Counted from the stretch's first letter, positions 1 to 8,880 are shown. The stretch is 64,000 nt of DNA from Chloroflexaceae bacterium (GCA_028282325.1 JANQID010000077.1:62001-126000), one strand, 5' to 3'. Notes: generated by a model not told the origin, from the letters alone. Translations and numbers: made by a program.

Positions 1-504
1 CTGTTCGGTGCTGCCGAAGTGACGCAATGTCAGCGGCGCCGGCAAGCCATCGCCCGGCGATTGTCCGGCGTAGAAAATGCCCGGCTCGGTATGCACCAGC
101 TCACGTAGCGCTTCAACTGAGGCCGGATGCACGGGCGTGCCGCTTGGCGGCGGCGTGGAAAGCGTGGTGCGTCGCTTGACCTGGCCTGCATCGTCGAGCA
201 GGAAGATGCCCAGCGCCGTGAGTTGAGCGCTGGTCAGGTCGCTCTCGCCACTCAACACGGGCAGGGGGCCTTGATGTTTGATCACCGAACGAATCACCGG
301 ATCTTCATGCCAGCGGTTGCGGGTGACAATGCCGCCGAGCTGGCAGAGGGCGCGCTTGCGATAAGCCTTGCCGTTGAAGCGTTCAACGACCTCAAACGTA
401 ACCCATGCGTGGTCAAGCGCGCGATCACGCGCGGTTTCCAGAATATCAACGGTGAAGGAGGTTGTGCTGTTGGGCGACCCAATAATAGCGATGGGTTGCA
501 TCAT
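1..504 (-). CDS. HerA/DUF87-family ATPase, N-terminal part (runs off window)
   Basis: An open minus-strand frame of 168 codons runs from tandem ATGs (504 and 501) to the window edge without a stop. It opens with a short beta-rich stretch (QPIAIIGSPNSTTSFTVDIL) typical of a HAS-barrel. It then shows TNRWHEDP-like (TRNRWHEDPVIRS) and LPVLSG motifs and ends with GIFYAGQSPGDGLPAPLTLR followed by HFG. From memory of the family, this order precedes the Walker A loop in DUF87/HerA ATP-binding proteins, DNA translocases that often work with NurA-type nucleases. The ATPase core would lie left of position 1 and cannot be checked here. No strong ribosome binding site is visible. The family call is moderately sure; the frame itself is well supported by its length and codon use. 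Confidence 0.62.
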   Translation of the reverse strand, partial: MMQPIAIIGSPNSTTSFTVDILETARDRALDHAWVTFEVVERFNGKAYRKRALCQLGGIVTRNRWHEDPVIRSVIKHQGPLPVLSGESDLTSAQLTALGIFLLDDAGQVKRRTTLSTPPPSGTPVHPASVEALRELVHTEPGIFYAGQSPGDGLPAPLTLRHFGSTEQ

Positions 505-701
505 GGCTTTGCACAAAAATGCTGTAAACACAATTTGGCGCTAGCAGGGGCGTTTGGGGCGCAGGAGCGCTTCGCTTCCCAGTATACAACTTTACAAACA
601 TATGTGCAATAAGAATATTTGTGCGTATTTCACTGTCAGTATGCAACCAATGACCCGACGATCTCGATTCGTGCAAGCGCCGATCGGCGTCGGGTCAATC
701 G

Positions 702-2339
702 CTAGAGTCCCGTCGCGGTGGCATGTTCAACCAGATCTTTCCGAATAAACACGTGCAACTGCTTGCTTCCCCAGATCCAATGCACCGGCGTTCGCCTGAT
801 ATCGTCGTCGAGAAAGACCGGGTACGTGGTATGGACATACTGCTCCGGCACCTCACTGCGCAAAAGCGCCTCGACGAAGGCGTCGTAGCCAACGATGATT
901 CCCGGTCGCATTTCTCGCACGCAGCCAACCGGAATAGCGCCGATACAGCCGCAATTGCGCTCATCAGGAATGCTCATCGGGTGCCAGCGGAGCACCTGCG
1001 GCGAAACCAGGCCGGCCCCGTCGATAATACGGCCCCTGAAGGTATCGCCGAGACCGCCAATCTCCGCTGCCAACAAAGTTGTGTTGGGGTACTGGCGAAA
1101 CAAGGACGCGCCGATTTCTCGATAGAGCCGCACGCGCGCACCCCGCTCGAAATGTTGATAGTGCGCCGGATTGCCGGATGCAGCCAGCCAGACCTGCAAC
1201 AGGCCGACAAGCAGAATCGCCAGCACCGGCGTCGCCAACACGCCGACGCTGAGCAACACACGTCGCGAACGGTTGCTGGCCATGAGCGCGCTCACCGAGA
1301 ATACGAGCGGTACGGCATACAATGGAATATACCAGGGAAAAATGAACGTTCGGGTTGACAGATACGCACCGGCGATGGCAACACTCCAGCCAATCAGGAA
1401 CGCGCCCAGCAAGCGATGGGCGCGCCATGCGCGTTCGATCAAAGTTCTCATCGTTCCATAGGCAAGGATCGCTCCAACGAGCACGATGAGCGAAAGGAGG
1501 TACAACTCCTTGGCCGCCATTGGAATAGCATATTGCCAGAACGGCAAACGAATATCCGGCAACAAGCTATTTGTGATGTCCTGAAAAACGCTGGCGTAAT
1601 CGATCGAGTACACAATCGATTTGGCTCGGATCGTATGCGGTACGAAGGATCCAAAAAAATAGAGGCTGTATGCCATAAAAGGCGCCGCCCCGAGAATCGG
1701 CAACAATACCATATCGCGCAGACGAAAGCGATGCTCGATCAGGCCATAGATCAACACCAGCACCAGAACCAGGAGTAATTCCAGACGAAAGAAGACGGCG
1801 ACGCTGAAAAAGAGGAAGCAATAGCTGTTGTCTCGAACGAGCAAATGCAAGCCGATGCCCACAATAAGTAACGCGACGACGGTTTCCATTAAACCGATGC
1901 TGTGTTGAATTGTCAACGCAATGTATATGAACAGAACGGCCCAGTAGGCAAGTGTGCGATGGGGACGGTGGGCAAGCCGACTGATCAACGCTGCGTACAC
2001 CGCCGCGCCGACCACCGTGGCCATCGCATTCACCACTGCAACGGCAAACGCCAGATTGATCCAACGCCCGAATAGCAACCCCAATTTGAGCAACGCGGAG
2101 AGCATCAGAATCCAGCCGGTTGACGAACTCGCGTTGATTGGTTCGCCAGGATTGAAGTAGGGTGCGCCGAACTCAACGAAATGTCGCGCAATGCGAAAGT
2201 GAATGTAGGCGTCATCGTAGGCGTAATGATGCAGCCGTAGATGAATATGCAGCACCGCCAACGCCGTCAGAATGTGAGCGACAACAGCAACAACGGTCAG
2301 AAGCTTCCCTACAAGACTCGAACTGCTCGAACGCACCAT
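702..2339 (-). CDS. GT-C fold membrane glycosyltransferase-like protein
   Basis: A 545-aa polytopic membrane protein with about ten or more hydrophobic segments. After the first segment (residues 10-30) comes a loop with YDDAYIHFRIARHF (41-54); the Asp pair at 42-43 matches the acidic catalytic position of GT-C enzymes. The following PYFNPGEPINASSSTGW resembles the polyprenyl-sugar-dependent mannosyl/arabinosyltransferase group. The C-terminal third is soluble and presumably extracytoplasmic. Such enzymes move a sugar from a lipid-linked donor to a cell-surface acceptor; donor and acceptor cannot be deduced. It lies just downstream of a clear paralogue (2384-4057) on the same strand with a 44-bp gap, so the two are probably co-transcribed. 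Confidence 0.72.
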   Translation of the reverse strand: MVRSSSSSLVGKLLTVVAVVAHILTALAVLHIHLRLHHYAYDDAYIHFRIARHFVEFGAPYFNPGEPINASSSTGWILMLSALLKLGLLFGRWINLAFAVAVVNAMATVVGAAVYAALISRLAHRPHRTLAYWAVLFIYIALTIQHSIGLMETVVALLIVGIGLHLLVRDNSYCFLFFSVAVFFRLELLLVLVLVLIYGLIEHRFRLRDMVLLPILGAAPFMAYSLYFFGSFVPHTIRAKSIVYSIDYASVFQDITNSLLPDIRLPFWQYAIPMAAKELYLLSLIVLVGAILAYGTMRTLIERAWRAHRLLGAFLIGWSVAIAGAYLSTRTFIFPWYIPLYAVPLVFSVSALMASNRSRRVLLSVGVLATPVLAILLVGLLQVWLAASGNPAHYQHFERGARVRLYREIGASLFRQYPNTTLLAAEIGGLGDTFRGRIIDGAGLVSPQVLRWHPMSIPDERNCGCIGAIPVGCVREMRPGIIVGYDAFVEALLRSEVPEQYVHTTYPVFLDDDIRRTPVHWIWGSKQLHVFIRKDLVEHATATGL

Positions 2340-2383
2340 TGCATACCACTCCCTAAAGCCAACCGATCTAGGTATGCCTGAGC

Positions 2384-4057
2384 TTACTCTTGAGCCGACG
2401 CGTGCGCGAGATGGGCAGTCATGTCGCGCTCGCCATAATTTAAACGCCAGGCATCTTGTACTAATCCATATAGCGTTGCAAACCGCGGGCTGTCGCGTCG
2501 CAACGCCAATCCATAGTCAAACGCGCTCGGATAATAGTCATAGTGTCGCCAGAACGCATCGGCATGCACAATATCGGCCACGATGCGTGCATAGTCTGAG
2601 TGAGGCAGCCAGATGAGATCGGGCTGTTGGGACAGAAAACGATCGACCGAGAAGCCGTTGTGAGCAACCTCTCGATTATGGAGGCCGAGCGGATCGATAA
2701 TCTGCACATGCGGAGCGATAGCCCCAACCAGCCCATACTCAGACAATGCGATGGTCGTGTCGGGCGGCGCTTTTTCCGCGATCGCGGCGACGGCATTGAT
2801 GGAGCGCCACCAGCCAAGCGTCGGCGTCGGCGCTACGGATATGGGAGCATCAGAAGAAGCAATATCGGTTGAAGAAGACAGAAACGCGTTCTGGTATGCA
2901 TCGGGTATCAGCGCTCGGATCGGTGACGCGATCAACGAGTAGAGCAGCACGAGTGTGACCAGGCGCGGTGATACGATATACCTGGCCGACGGAGTGTGAT
3001 CCCTGTGGGCGAGCGCATCGTCGGTTATCAAAAAACCGGCGACAATCACAAACGGCAACGAAGGCAGATAATAGCGCGCCTCATCGCCCATAATTTGTAC
3101 AACATTGAAGAACGCGACAAAAGTCAGCGCGACCGGCAGCAGAAATGTTGTCAACAGTGCGATGGTTCGCCGCGTAGCGAAGATGATGCTAAGCGTGAGA
3201 TATGGCATAGCAACACCGACGAACTGAAGCAGATACGCTGCGGGATTCCACTTGTGCGCGCCGAGGTAGCCGTCATAATAGCCATTGTGTTTGGCGTAGA
3301 ACGCCAACGGAAGCGGATCGCCGAAGACGAGCCATTTCACGAGCGCATCGACAACCACAATGCCGCCCAGGCCAAGCAGAAAATGCACCGCGTAGCGGCG
3401 CTGCGCCGGCGCCAGCAATACAATGGCTAGCGACGGAAACAACACAGAAAAGATGATATTGTCTGGCCGGGCCAGGTATGCGAGGTAGGCGTTAAACGTC
3501 ATCAACAGCAAACGCGGCGGCGAGCCGGTTTCAACAAATGCAAGCACGCTCAGAATAAGCAGTGTATTGCACAGCAACGCCAGGGCGGTATCCATTCCGG
3601 TAACGGAGTGATACTGAAATACGGGGTTGATCACGAGCAGCGGCAGAACAATGCCGGCCCAGATGACGAAACGATGCCGACCGCGCGGCCAAAGCGTGAA
3701 ACGCGTGCACACCCAGGCGAGCGCAAGCATAGCAAGCAGACCAGCGCCTGCTGAGGCAATGAGAACTATCGTCGCGTCCGAAAAGGGGAGTATGGCGCGG
3801 AGCAGCGTCACAACGCCAAAATGCAGCAGGCTTGTGCTGCCGTATATCTGGACTCCATCCGGATTCCAGGCATGGCCCAACCCGGCGAGAAAATGCTTCG
3901 CGTAGCGTATAAACATATACGCATCGTCGAATGTCGTCACGCCGGCACGGGCAGCCGCGCCGAGGTAGATCAGAATCGCGCTCGTCGCAAGAACCAGGCA
4001 GAGCCAGAGCACGAGCAAGGTGACATGTGCAAACTGAAACGAAATTGTCTTGCGCAT
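2384..4057 (-). CDS. GT-C fold membrane glycosyltransferase-like protein (paralogue)
   Basis: A 557-aa multi-spanning protein with an N-terminal membrane anchor (13-35) followed by a first outer loop containing FDDAYMFIRYAKHFLAGLGH (43-62), with Asp44-Asp45 as the likely catalytic pair. WNPDGVQIYGSTSLLH then matches the equivalent NPG...SSSTGW block of the next gene. About ten further hydrophobic helices and a soluble C-terminal domain follow. The two genes (2384-4057 and 702-2339) look like an old tandem duplication acting on related surface glycans or glycolipids. A promoter with a palindrome over its -35 element lies about 130 bp upstream. The exact sugar is unknown. Confidence 0.72.
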   Translation of the reverse strand: MRKTISFQFAHVTLLVLWLCLVLATSAILIYLGAAARAGVTTFDDAYMFIRYAKHFLAGLGHAWNPDGVQIYGSTSLLHFGVVTLLRAILPFSDATIVLIASAGAGLLAMLALAWVCTRFTLWPRGRHRFVIWAGIVLPLLVINPVFQYHSVTGMDTALALLCNTLLILSVLAFVETGSPPRLLLMTFNAYLAYLARPDNIIFSVLFPSLAIVLLAPAQRRYAVHFLLGLGGIVVVDALVKWLVFGDPLPLAFYAKHNGYYDGYLGAHKWNPAAYLLQFVGVAMPYLTLSIIFATRRTIALLTTFLLPVALTFVAFFNVVQIMGDEARYYLPSLPFVIVAGFLITDDALAHRDHTPSARYIVSPRLVTLVLLYSLIASPIRALIPDAYQNAFLSSSTDIASSDAPISVAPTPTLGWWRSINAVAAIAEKAPPDTTIALSEYGLVGAIAPHVQIIDPLGLHNREVAHNGFSVDRFLSQQPDLIWLPHSDYARIVADIVHADAFWRHYDYYPSAFDYGLALRRDSPRFATLYGLVQDAWRLNYGERDMTAHLAHASAQE

Positions 4058-4188
4058 CGCGTAAGAAATACTAACCCGGCAACCCGAATCACGGTTGTCA
4101 GAACGGATGGCGCTTCATGGCCGATATTTGCTTACCCACATTGATAGAACAGGGTGGCTTTTATTGTAGTGCGAGACAAATTGAACAG

Positions 4189-4220
4189 AGTATACCACAT
4201 AATTGCAAAAACTTTGCAAT
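4189..4220 (-). promoter_or_regulatory. Putative promoter with ATTGCAAA palindrome for the GT-C pair
   Basis: On the minus strand a TTGCAA -35 (4219-4214) and a TATACT -10 (4194-4189) are 19 bp apart and point to the glycosyltransferase gene starting at 4057. The -35 lies in a perfect 8-bp inverted repeat, ATTGCAAA-AAC-TTTGCAAT (4202-4220), which could be an operator. A second, wider inverted repeat, GTGCGAGA (4169-4176) with TCTCGCAC (4231-4238), brackets it. The rest of the 4058-4568 gap holds the MITE-like element and nothing else I can recognise. Confidence 0.45.
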
Positions 4221-4271
4221 GAGTAACAATTCTCGCACAATGCAGAGGAGCACGGGTTGCGGTTAGAAGGA

Positions 4272-4416
4272 AGCTACCAAACAATATGGGAGACACCGCA
4301 TGGGGTCATTCTGAGCGCAGCGAAGAAGCTCAGATTCCCCCAACGCCGAGACCCTTCACGCTGCCGGCGGCTCCGTTCAGGGTGACATGCGGCATGGGTG
4401 TCATCGTTTGGTAGCT
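4272..4416. repeat. MITE/REP-like palindromic element (145 bp)
   Basis: The ends are an 11-bp perfect terminal inverted repeat, AGCTACCAAAC at 4272-4282 and its complement at 4406-4416. Inside are a second imperfect inverted pair, GTCATTCTGAGCG (from 4305) against GTTCAGGGTGAC (ending 4385), and the GCATG pieces. Read on the minus strand, the element encodes the CHPERSRR...EGSRR...FAALRMT word string, which I recognise as the conceptual translation of a dispersed non-coding palindrome found in many bacterial genomes. No transposase is present. It lies between two minus-strand transcription units. Copy number elsewhere in the genome cannot be seen here. Confidence 0.7.
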
Positions 4417-4568
4417 CCAGCGTAGCTAGGGTCGACACACGTTGGAACGATGTCAAGATCTGCGAACCCATCCGGGCGTAGCATCGCGTACCAAGCAAGC
4501 TGATAATTCCCGAAGGATTGCCGATCTTGGAAGACGGGCAGTCCTTCGGTCACGCTTCATCTCAGCAC

Positions 4569-5237
4569 TTATACATCCGCTCGTTTGCGAAAGATCTGGC
4601 AGCGAACAATGTCATTCAGATAGACATCCTTCGCCGGATCAAGGGCTTGTTCCTGGCACAATGCCGGAAATGCGTTGTACCAGTGATCTTCGGTCACCTG
4701 ATCTTCGGCCAATGGGTTCAGCCAGCGCCCTGCGAACCAGATAACGCCCATAAAGCCGACGGGGCTCAGACGCGGACGGCTAATATCTACCAGCGCGAAG
4801 ATGCCGCCCGGTTTGAGCACGCGGGCAATCTCGCGAATTGCGCCGCGCCGCACATCGGGTGGGACGTGGTGAAAGGTAAACGCGGACGCTGCTGCATCGA
4901 AGGTCTGGTCGTCAAACGGCAATTCATCGATGGAGGACTGGTGAAAGGTAAAGGGCGTTTGCAATTGCGCTGCTCGGTTGCGTCCGTGTTCGATCTGCGC
5001 CGCCGCGAGATCAATGCCGTCGAGCGCGCCGGTTTCACCGATGTATTCCGCTATAGCAAGGCCAAACAACCCGGTCCCGCACCCCAGATCCAGAACGCGC
5101 ATACCCGGCTGCAACCGCATCTCCCATGCCGCCTGTTTATGGAATCTGGTATTCCGACTCAACGCCATAAACCGGTCATAATTCGCGCCGCTGATGAACC
5201 CTTGATAGACATTGCCTTTGGATGAAGTCATAGTCAT
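4569..5237 (-). CDS. Class I SAM-dependent methyltransferase (UbiE/Methyltransf_11-like)
   Basis: About 222 aa with the Rossmann methyltransferase signature: motif I VLDLGCGTG near residue 50, an acidic residue in DGIDLA for the SAM ribose, the DELPFDDQTFDAA block, and HHVPPDVRRGAIREIARVLKPGGIFAL as motifs II-III. The substrate is not evident; quinone, lipid or small-molecule methylation are all possible. ATG at 5237 has a GAGAG sequence upstream. A TTG at 5249 would add four residues and overlap the stop of the upstream DUF1405 gene (TTGA), which suggests translational coupling either way. It is the last gene of an acyltransferase-DUF1405-methyltransferase operon. Confidence 0.8.
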   Translation of the reverse strand: MTMTSSKGNVYQGFISGANYDRFMALSRNTRFHKQAAWEMRLQPGMRVLDLGCGTGLFGLAIAEYIGETGALDGIDLAAAQIEHGRNRAAQLQTPFTFHQSSIDELPFDDQTFDAAASAFTFHHVPPDVRRGAIREIARVLKPGGIFALVDISRPRLSPVGFMGVIWFAGRWLNPLAEDQVTEDHWYNAFPALCQEQALDPAKDVYLNDIVRCQIFRKRADV

Positions 5238-5245
5238 CTCAACTC

Positions 5246-5869
5246 TCAATATGATGCCGCCAGTTGCGCTGGCGACTCACGTTCCCGCCGCGGAAGCAAG
5301 AGCAGACTCGCACCAAGCGCCGCCGTCAGCACCATCGCCATCCAGAAGGCAAACTCTGTCGGCACCTGCGGCGTGAGCGGAGGATGAAACCCCAGCCCAT
5401 AATCAACAAAGACCGAAAGCGCAAACCAACCGATCACTGCCAGGCGCTTGGGGATGCTGAGCGAACCGATGAAAGGTATGAAAAGCAAACCCTCGACGAA
5501 TAAGCCGATGTGCGTTACGAACAGGAGCGCCTCGATAGGAAACACCTGATTTGCGACGCTCCAATGACGCAGCCAGAAGCCAATCGTCCACAGGCCGTAT
5601 TTCATACCAGCCAGCGCGACCAGTGCATAGAAGAAACCCCAATGTCGGTGCGCGCGCAATGCAAGTAACGCAATACTGCCGACCAGGGCGGCGAGCGGAC
5701 AATCGGGAATGAACGGCAGCGCCCAAAAGGGCGATTGCAGCAACATTGGCCCGTACCAGTAGATGCCGCCGACGACCGCGCCGATCAGGTTGACAATCAC
5801 ACAGGTCCAGAATATCAACGGCCAGCGCAGGATGACGCTCATCACGCCGCGCAACAGGCGTTCCATCAT
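5246..5869 (-). CDS. DUF1405 (YpjA-like) integral membrane protein
   Basis: 207 aa with five or six hydrophobic helices. The N-terminal NLIGAVVGGIYWYGPMLLQ and PFWALPFIPDCPLAAL blocks match the conserved N...G..YWYG...P....F.PD.P motif of DUF1405/YpjA proteins, whose function is unknown. GGGAG lies 6 bp before the ATG at 5869. The stop overlaps the candidate TTG of the methyltransferase, and the acyltransferase gene ends 38 bp upstream, so this is the middle gene of a three-gene operon. The family call is fairly secure; the role is not known. Confidence 0.8.
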   Translation of the reverse strand: MMERLLRGVMSVILRWPLIFWTCVIVNLIGAVVGGIYWYGPMLLQSPFWALPFIPDCPLAALVGSIALLALRAHRHWGFFYALVALAGMKYGLWTIGFWLRHWSVANQVFPIEALLFVTHIGLFVEGLLFIPFIGSLSIPKRLAVIGWFALSVFVDYGLGFHPPLTPQVPTEFAFWMAMVLTAALGASLLLLPRRERESPAQLAASY

Positions 5870-5907
5870 GCATCGCTCCCCTATCTATTTTCCGACATCT
5901 GACGCTT

Positions 5908-6534
5908 TCATTTGTCCGCCATCGCCGCCGCCGCAGAGCCACGCGCCGGACGCAGCATCCGAAGCGGCACGCCGCCGACCAACGCGCCGGGCGGGACATC
6001 GCGATTGACCAGGCTCATCGCCGAGACGGTCGCCCCATCACCGATCACTACGCCCGGCAGAATCGTTGTGTTCGCGCCGATGGTAACGTCCCGACCGATC
6101 CAGACCGGGCCGCGGCGCCATTCGTAACGCATAAACTCGTGGCAAAGAATGACCGAGTTATAGCCGATGACGCAATCATCGGCCAGCGTAATGTCTTGCG
6201 GAAAAAAGATATCGATCATCACCATCAAACCAACCGAAGCAAACGCCCCGACTCGCATCCCCAGCCCGCGATAGATTCGCTGTTTGAGCGGCAGCATCGG
6301 GATGTAACGGGCCAGCCAGATCAACGCCGCATTCCGCGCCACCGTCGCATAGCCTCCGGTGACCTGGGGAAAATACCAGAGGGCGTTGTGCGGACCGGGC
6401 GAAGTATGCACCTCAAGCCGGGCCTTGCGCGTCGCGCTTGTTCCCAGGCCATCACTTCCCCATGCGCCCATAGACGGCGCGGCAGTGCCGGCAACCGGCG
6501 CGAGGTGTTGTGGTGCGCTTGCTTGTGCTTGCAT
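5908..6534 (-). CDS. Left-handed beta-helix (hexapeptide) acyltransferase
   Basis: 208 aa. The C-terminal half is built of hexapeptide repeats ([LIV]-G-x4), for example VWIGRDVTIGANTTILPGVV followed by IGDGATVSAMSLVNRDVPPG, which form the left-handed beta-helix of the LbetaH/WcaF-Maa family. HEF (about 131-133) supplies a probable catalytic His. The first 60 residues are low in structure signals, and ALIWLARYIPMLPLKQRIYRG is an amphipathic or membrane-associated stretch also seen in such O-acyltransferases. It probably transfers acetyl or another acyl group to a sugar or lipid. It is first in its operon; no clear ribosome binding site precedes the ATG, so the start is uncertain. Confidence 0.78.
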   Translation of the reverse strand: MQAQASAPQHLAPVAGTAAPSMGAWGSDGLGTSATRKARLEVHTSPGPHNALWYFPQVTGGYATVARNAALIWLARYIPMLPLKQRIYRGLGMRVGAFASVGLMVMIDIFFPQDITLADDCVIGYNSVILCHEFMRYEWRRGPVWIGRDVTIGANTTILPGVVIGDGATVSAMSLVNRDVPPGALVGGVPLRMLRPARGSAAAAMADK

Positions 6535-6718
6535 AAAAACGTATTCGCTACACGAGATGAGATTGGCGTCATTATAGCATGCTTCAGCGCGGCGCTAAGC
6601 GAATCAGTGGCTACGTTCATATAGCCTGGCATATCTACAATGTGCGGCGATCCCGCAAAATCTATGGTACACTGACCGAAATATGCGCTGAATCTCTATC
6701 AAGACGGAATACAAAACT

Positions 6719-7276
6719 ATGATGAAGATATATACCAGAACCGGAGACGACGGGCAGACCGGACTATGGGGCGGGCAACGCGTCGCGAAAGATTCGCTGC
6801 GCGTCCAGGCGTACGGTACAGTCGATGAGTGCAACGCCGTGATCGGCGTCGCGCGCGCCAGCGGGATTGATCAGGGTATTGACGCCATTTTGTCGGAGGT
6901 ACAAAACCAACTCTTCGTGGTCGGCGCCGATCTGGCGACGCCCGGCGATGCCGCAAACATCCCCCGTATCGCCGAGAATGCGATTGAAGTTTTGGAGGGC
7001 TACATCGACCAGTTGGAAGAGGAATTGGAGCCGTTGCGCCAGTTCATTTTGCCCGGCGGCAGCCTGGCCGCGGCCCACTTGCACCTCGCACGCACAATCT
7101 GTCGTCGCGCCGAGCGCGCCGTCGTCAGCCTGAACCACGCCGAAACGATCAACTCCCACATTGTTGTATACATCAATCGTTTGTCAGATCTCCTGTTCGT
7201 GGCTGCGCGCGCCGCGAATGCACAGGCTGGCTTGGCCGACGTACCCTGGAACAACCCTCAACAGCGTTTGGGCTAA
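6719..7276 (+). CDS. Cob(I)yrinic acid a,c-diamide adenosyltransferase, PduO type
   Basis: 185 aa, the normal length for PduO/EutT-type ATP:cob(I)alamin adenosyltransferases, cytoplasmic enzymes that make adenosylcobalamin. The N-terminal YTRTGDDGQTGLWGGQRV binds ATP, YGTVDECNAVIG follows, and the C-terminal RQFILPGGSLAAAHLHLAR plus RRAER and YINRLSDLLF are hallmark motifs. Two adjacent ATGs (6719, 6722) are possible. It is monocistronic, and its stop overlaps by 4 bp that of the convergent ybeY. No cobalamin riboswitch is visible in the 180-bp leader region, which contains a possible TACACT -10 at 6668. Confidence 0.92.
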   Translation: MMKIYTRTGDDGQTGLWGGQRVAKDSLRVQAYGTVDECNAVIGVARASGIDQGIDAILSEVQNQLFVVGADLATPGDAANIPRIAENAIEVLEGYIDQLEEELEPLRQFILPGGSLAAAHLHLARTICRRAERAVVSLNHAETINSHIVVYINRLSDLLFVAARAANAQAGLADVPWNNPQQRLG

Positions 7277-7743
7277 GACTGGGCGCGTTGCAGCCCCAGG
7301 GCTTCGAGCGCAGCTTCTTCGCGTTCGCGCATTGCGGCGGCATCTTCAGGACTGCGCTCATGATCGTATCCCAGCAGATGCAAAACCCCATGGGCCGTCA
7401 GGTATGCCAATTCGCGCTGCGGAGAATGCCCATAATCATCCGCCTGGGCCAGCGCACGTTCGTATGAGAGAACGATATCGCCCAGATAGCGCGGCGCCTC
7501 TGGACTGACGACAAATATGTCATCGTCGTCCTCGGCGAAGGAAAGCACATCGGTCGGATCATCCACGCCGCGATAGTCGCGATTAAGCGCGTGGATCTCG
7601 GCATCGTCGGTCACCAGCACACTCACGCTCACAGACGCGCGGACGTTGGCCTGAGACAGTACAACCGCAACTACACGCTCGATCAGCGTTGTATCAACGG
7701 CATCAGTCACCGCGTCGGCGACAGAAATCCCAATCTCTATCAT
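7273..7743 (-). CDS. ybeY: Endoribonuclease YbeY (rRNA maturation factor)
   Basis: 156 aa, the usual length for this zinc-dependent single-strand RNase that processes the 16S rRNA 3' end. The metal site HGVLHLLGYDHE gives His118, His122 and His128 in the HxxxHxxxxxH pattern. It is preceded by the conserved LNRDYRGVDDPTDVLSFA and LGDIVLSYERA blocks. In many bacteria ybeY lies with phoH, dgkA or era; here it stands alone, converging on the cobalamin adenosyltransferase gene with a 4-bp stop overlap. A terminator hairpin separates it from the upstream ppa-Nudix unit. Confidence 0.95.
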   Translation of the reverse strand: MIEIGISVADAVTDAVDTTLIERVVAVVLSQANVRASVSVSVLVTDDAEIHALNRDYRGVDDPTDVLSFAEDDDDIFVVSPEAPRYLGDIVLSYERALAQADDYGHSPQRELAYLTAHGVLHLLGYDHERSPEDAAAMREREEAALEALGLQRAQS

Positions 7744-7779
7744 TTTATAGTTAGCTCACGAACTCTAGATAAACAGACA

Positions 7780-7807
7780 GGGCGCGGAGAAACATTTCTC
7801 CGCGCCC
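7780..7807 (-). terminator. Rho-independent terminator of the ppa-Nudix unit
   Basis: A perfect 13-bp inverted repeat (GGGCGCGGAGAAA with TTTCTCCGCGCCC) lies 54 bp downstream of the Nudix stop. On the minus strand it is followed by a moderately T-rich stretch (CTGTCTGTTT). Confidence 0.75.
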
Positions 7808-7860
7808 GAAATAGCGATCATACACGCAGGATTGAAACCCGCTGCCTCTTTTCTTCAAGC

Positions 7861-8316
7861 TTATATCAACCCTTGCTCGTTCCAAAGCGTCTGGACTCTC
7901 ACGAGCACATCGCGCTCGCGCTCGAACGAAACCAGAGCCATCGCTTCATCCAACGGGAACCAGCGTACATCGTCCACCTCATCCTCTTGAGGGCGCGGAT
8001 CGCCGCTCACATATTTGAGGAGGAAGAGATCGACATATTTGTGAACGCGCGCCGGGCCGGCCCGAAACCAGTATTCGATCGTCGCCATAAACCGGACGAC
8101 CTCGCCTTCTAAACCGGTCTCTTCGGCAATTTCCCGAATCGCCGCGGCCTCAGCCGTCTCACCCCGCTGCACATGCCCCTTTGGCAAACCCCAGCGCGCC
8201 CCCTTATCCGTCGCAATCAACGCCGTTTCGAGCCGCCCGGATCGGATACGATAAATAACGCCTCCGGCTGAGTAGGCAGTGCGATGAGACGTTGATCTGT
8301 TCGTTCGAGAAGCCAT
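7861..8316 (-). CDS. Nudix hydrolase
   Basis: 151 aa, a single-domain Nudix enzyme. The complete Nudix box GX5EX7REUXEEXGU is present at residues 47-69 ([23 protein letters not shown]), so the metal-binding Glu residues are intact. The N-terminus ([11 protein letters not shown]) and WGLPKGH match the Ap4A/diadenosine-polyphosphate-like subgroup, but substrate cannot be assigned from this alone. It starts 12 bp after the inorganic pyrophosphatase stop, so the two are an operon. The pairing makes sense, since both hydrolyse phosphoanhydrides. A strong hairpin ends the unit. Confidence 0.9.
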   Translation of the reverse strand: MASRTNRSTSHRTAYSAGGVIYRIRSGRLETALIATDKGARWGLPKGHVQRGETAEAAAIREIAEETGLEGEVVRFMATIEYWFRAGPARVHKYVDLFLLKYVSGDPRPQEDEVDDVRWFPLDEAMALVSFERERDVLVRVQTLWNEQGLI

Positions 8317-8328
8317 GAGCGATGGCGT

Positions 8329-8880
8329 CTAGTCCTTCCGTTTGAGACGACCTGCGCGCATATCCCAATATGCATCGATCGATCGTACGATTTGTTGCCT
8401 GGCGAAGTCGCCATTTTCCCAGCCGACCGGTTCGACGCGGGTGCCTTCCAGGTCTTTATACACGGCGAAGAAGTGCTCGACCTCTTTCAGATAATGTTGC
8501 GGAAGGTCGGTGTAGTCCTGAAAATCCTGGAAGAACGGGTCATACTGCAAAACGGCTAATACTTTATCGTCGGCCTCGCCTTTGTCCAACATGCGGAACA
8601 TGCCAATCGGGCGCGCCTCGACCAGACAACCGGAGAAGGTCGGCAAGTTGGTCATCACCAGCACATCAAGCGGGTCGCCGTCGTCGTAGTAGGTCTGCGG
8701 CATAAAGCCATAATCGCCGGGATATTGCACAGCTGAGTAGAGTACGCGATCGAGCTTGAAAGCGCCTACACGCTTGTCGAATTCATATTTGTTGCGCGAG
8801 CCTTTCGGGATCTCTACGATAACGTGGATGACATCGGGTATTTGAGGTCCCGGTTCCAGATCGTGCCACAGGTTTTGCAT
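8329..8880 (-). CDS. ppa: Inorganic pyrophosphatase, family I
   Basis: 183 aa soluble family I PPase that hydrolyses pyrophosphate to phosphate and drives biosynthetic reactions. The active-site residues are all visible: IVEIPKGSRNKYE (21-33), YPGDYGFMPQT (53-63), and the signature DGDPLDVLV (67-75) with the catalytic Asp triad, plus the C-terminal HFFAVYKDLEG block. It is the first gene of the ppa-Nudix operon. The ORF start is supported by family length. Confidence 0.96.
   Translation of the reverse strand: MQNLWHDLEPGPQIPDVIHVIVEIPKGSRNKYEFDKRVGAFKLDRVLYSAVQYPGDYGFMPQTYYDDGDPLDVLVMTNLPTFSGCLVEARPIGMFRMLDKGEADDKVLAVLQYDPFFQDFQDYTDLPQHYLKEVEHFFAVYKDLEGTRVEPVGWENGDFARQQIVRSIDAYWDMRAGRLKRKD

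Noticed and set aside
4274-4498. 74-aa frame with HPERSRR and FAALRMT words
   Set aside because: Conceptual translation of the MITE-like palindrome, not a gene.
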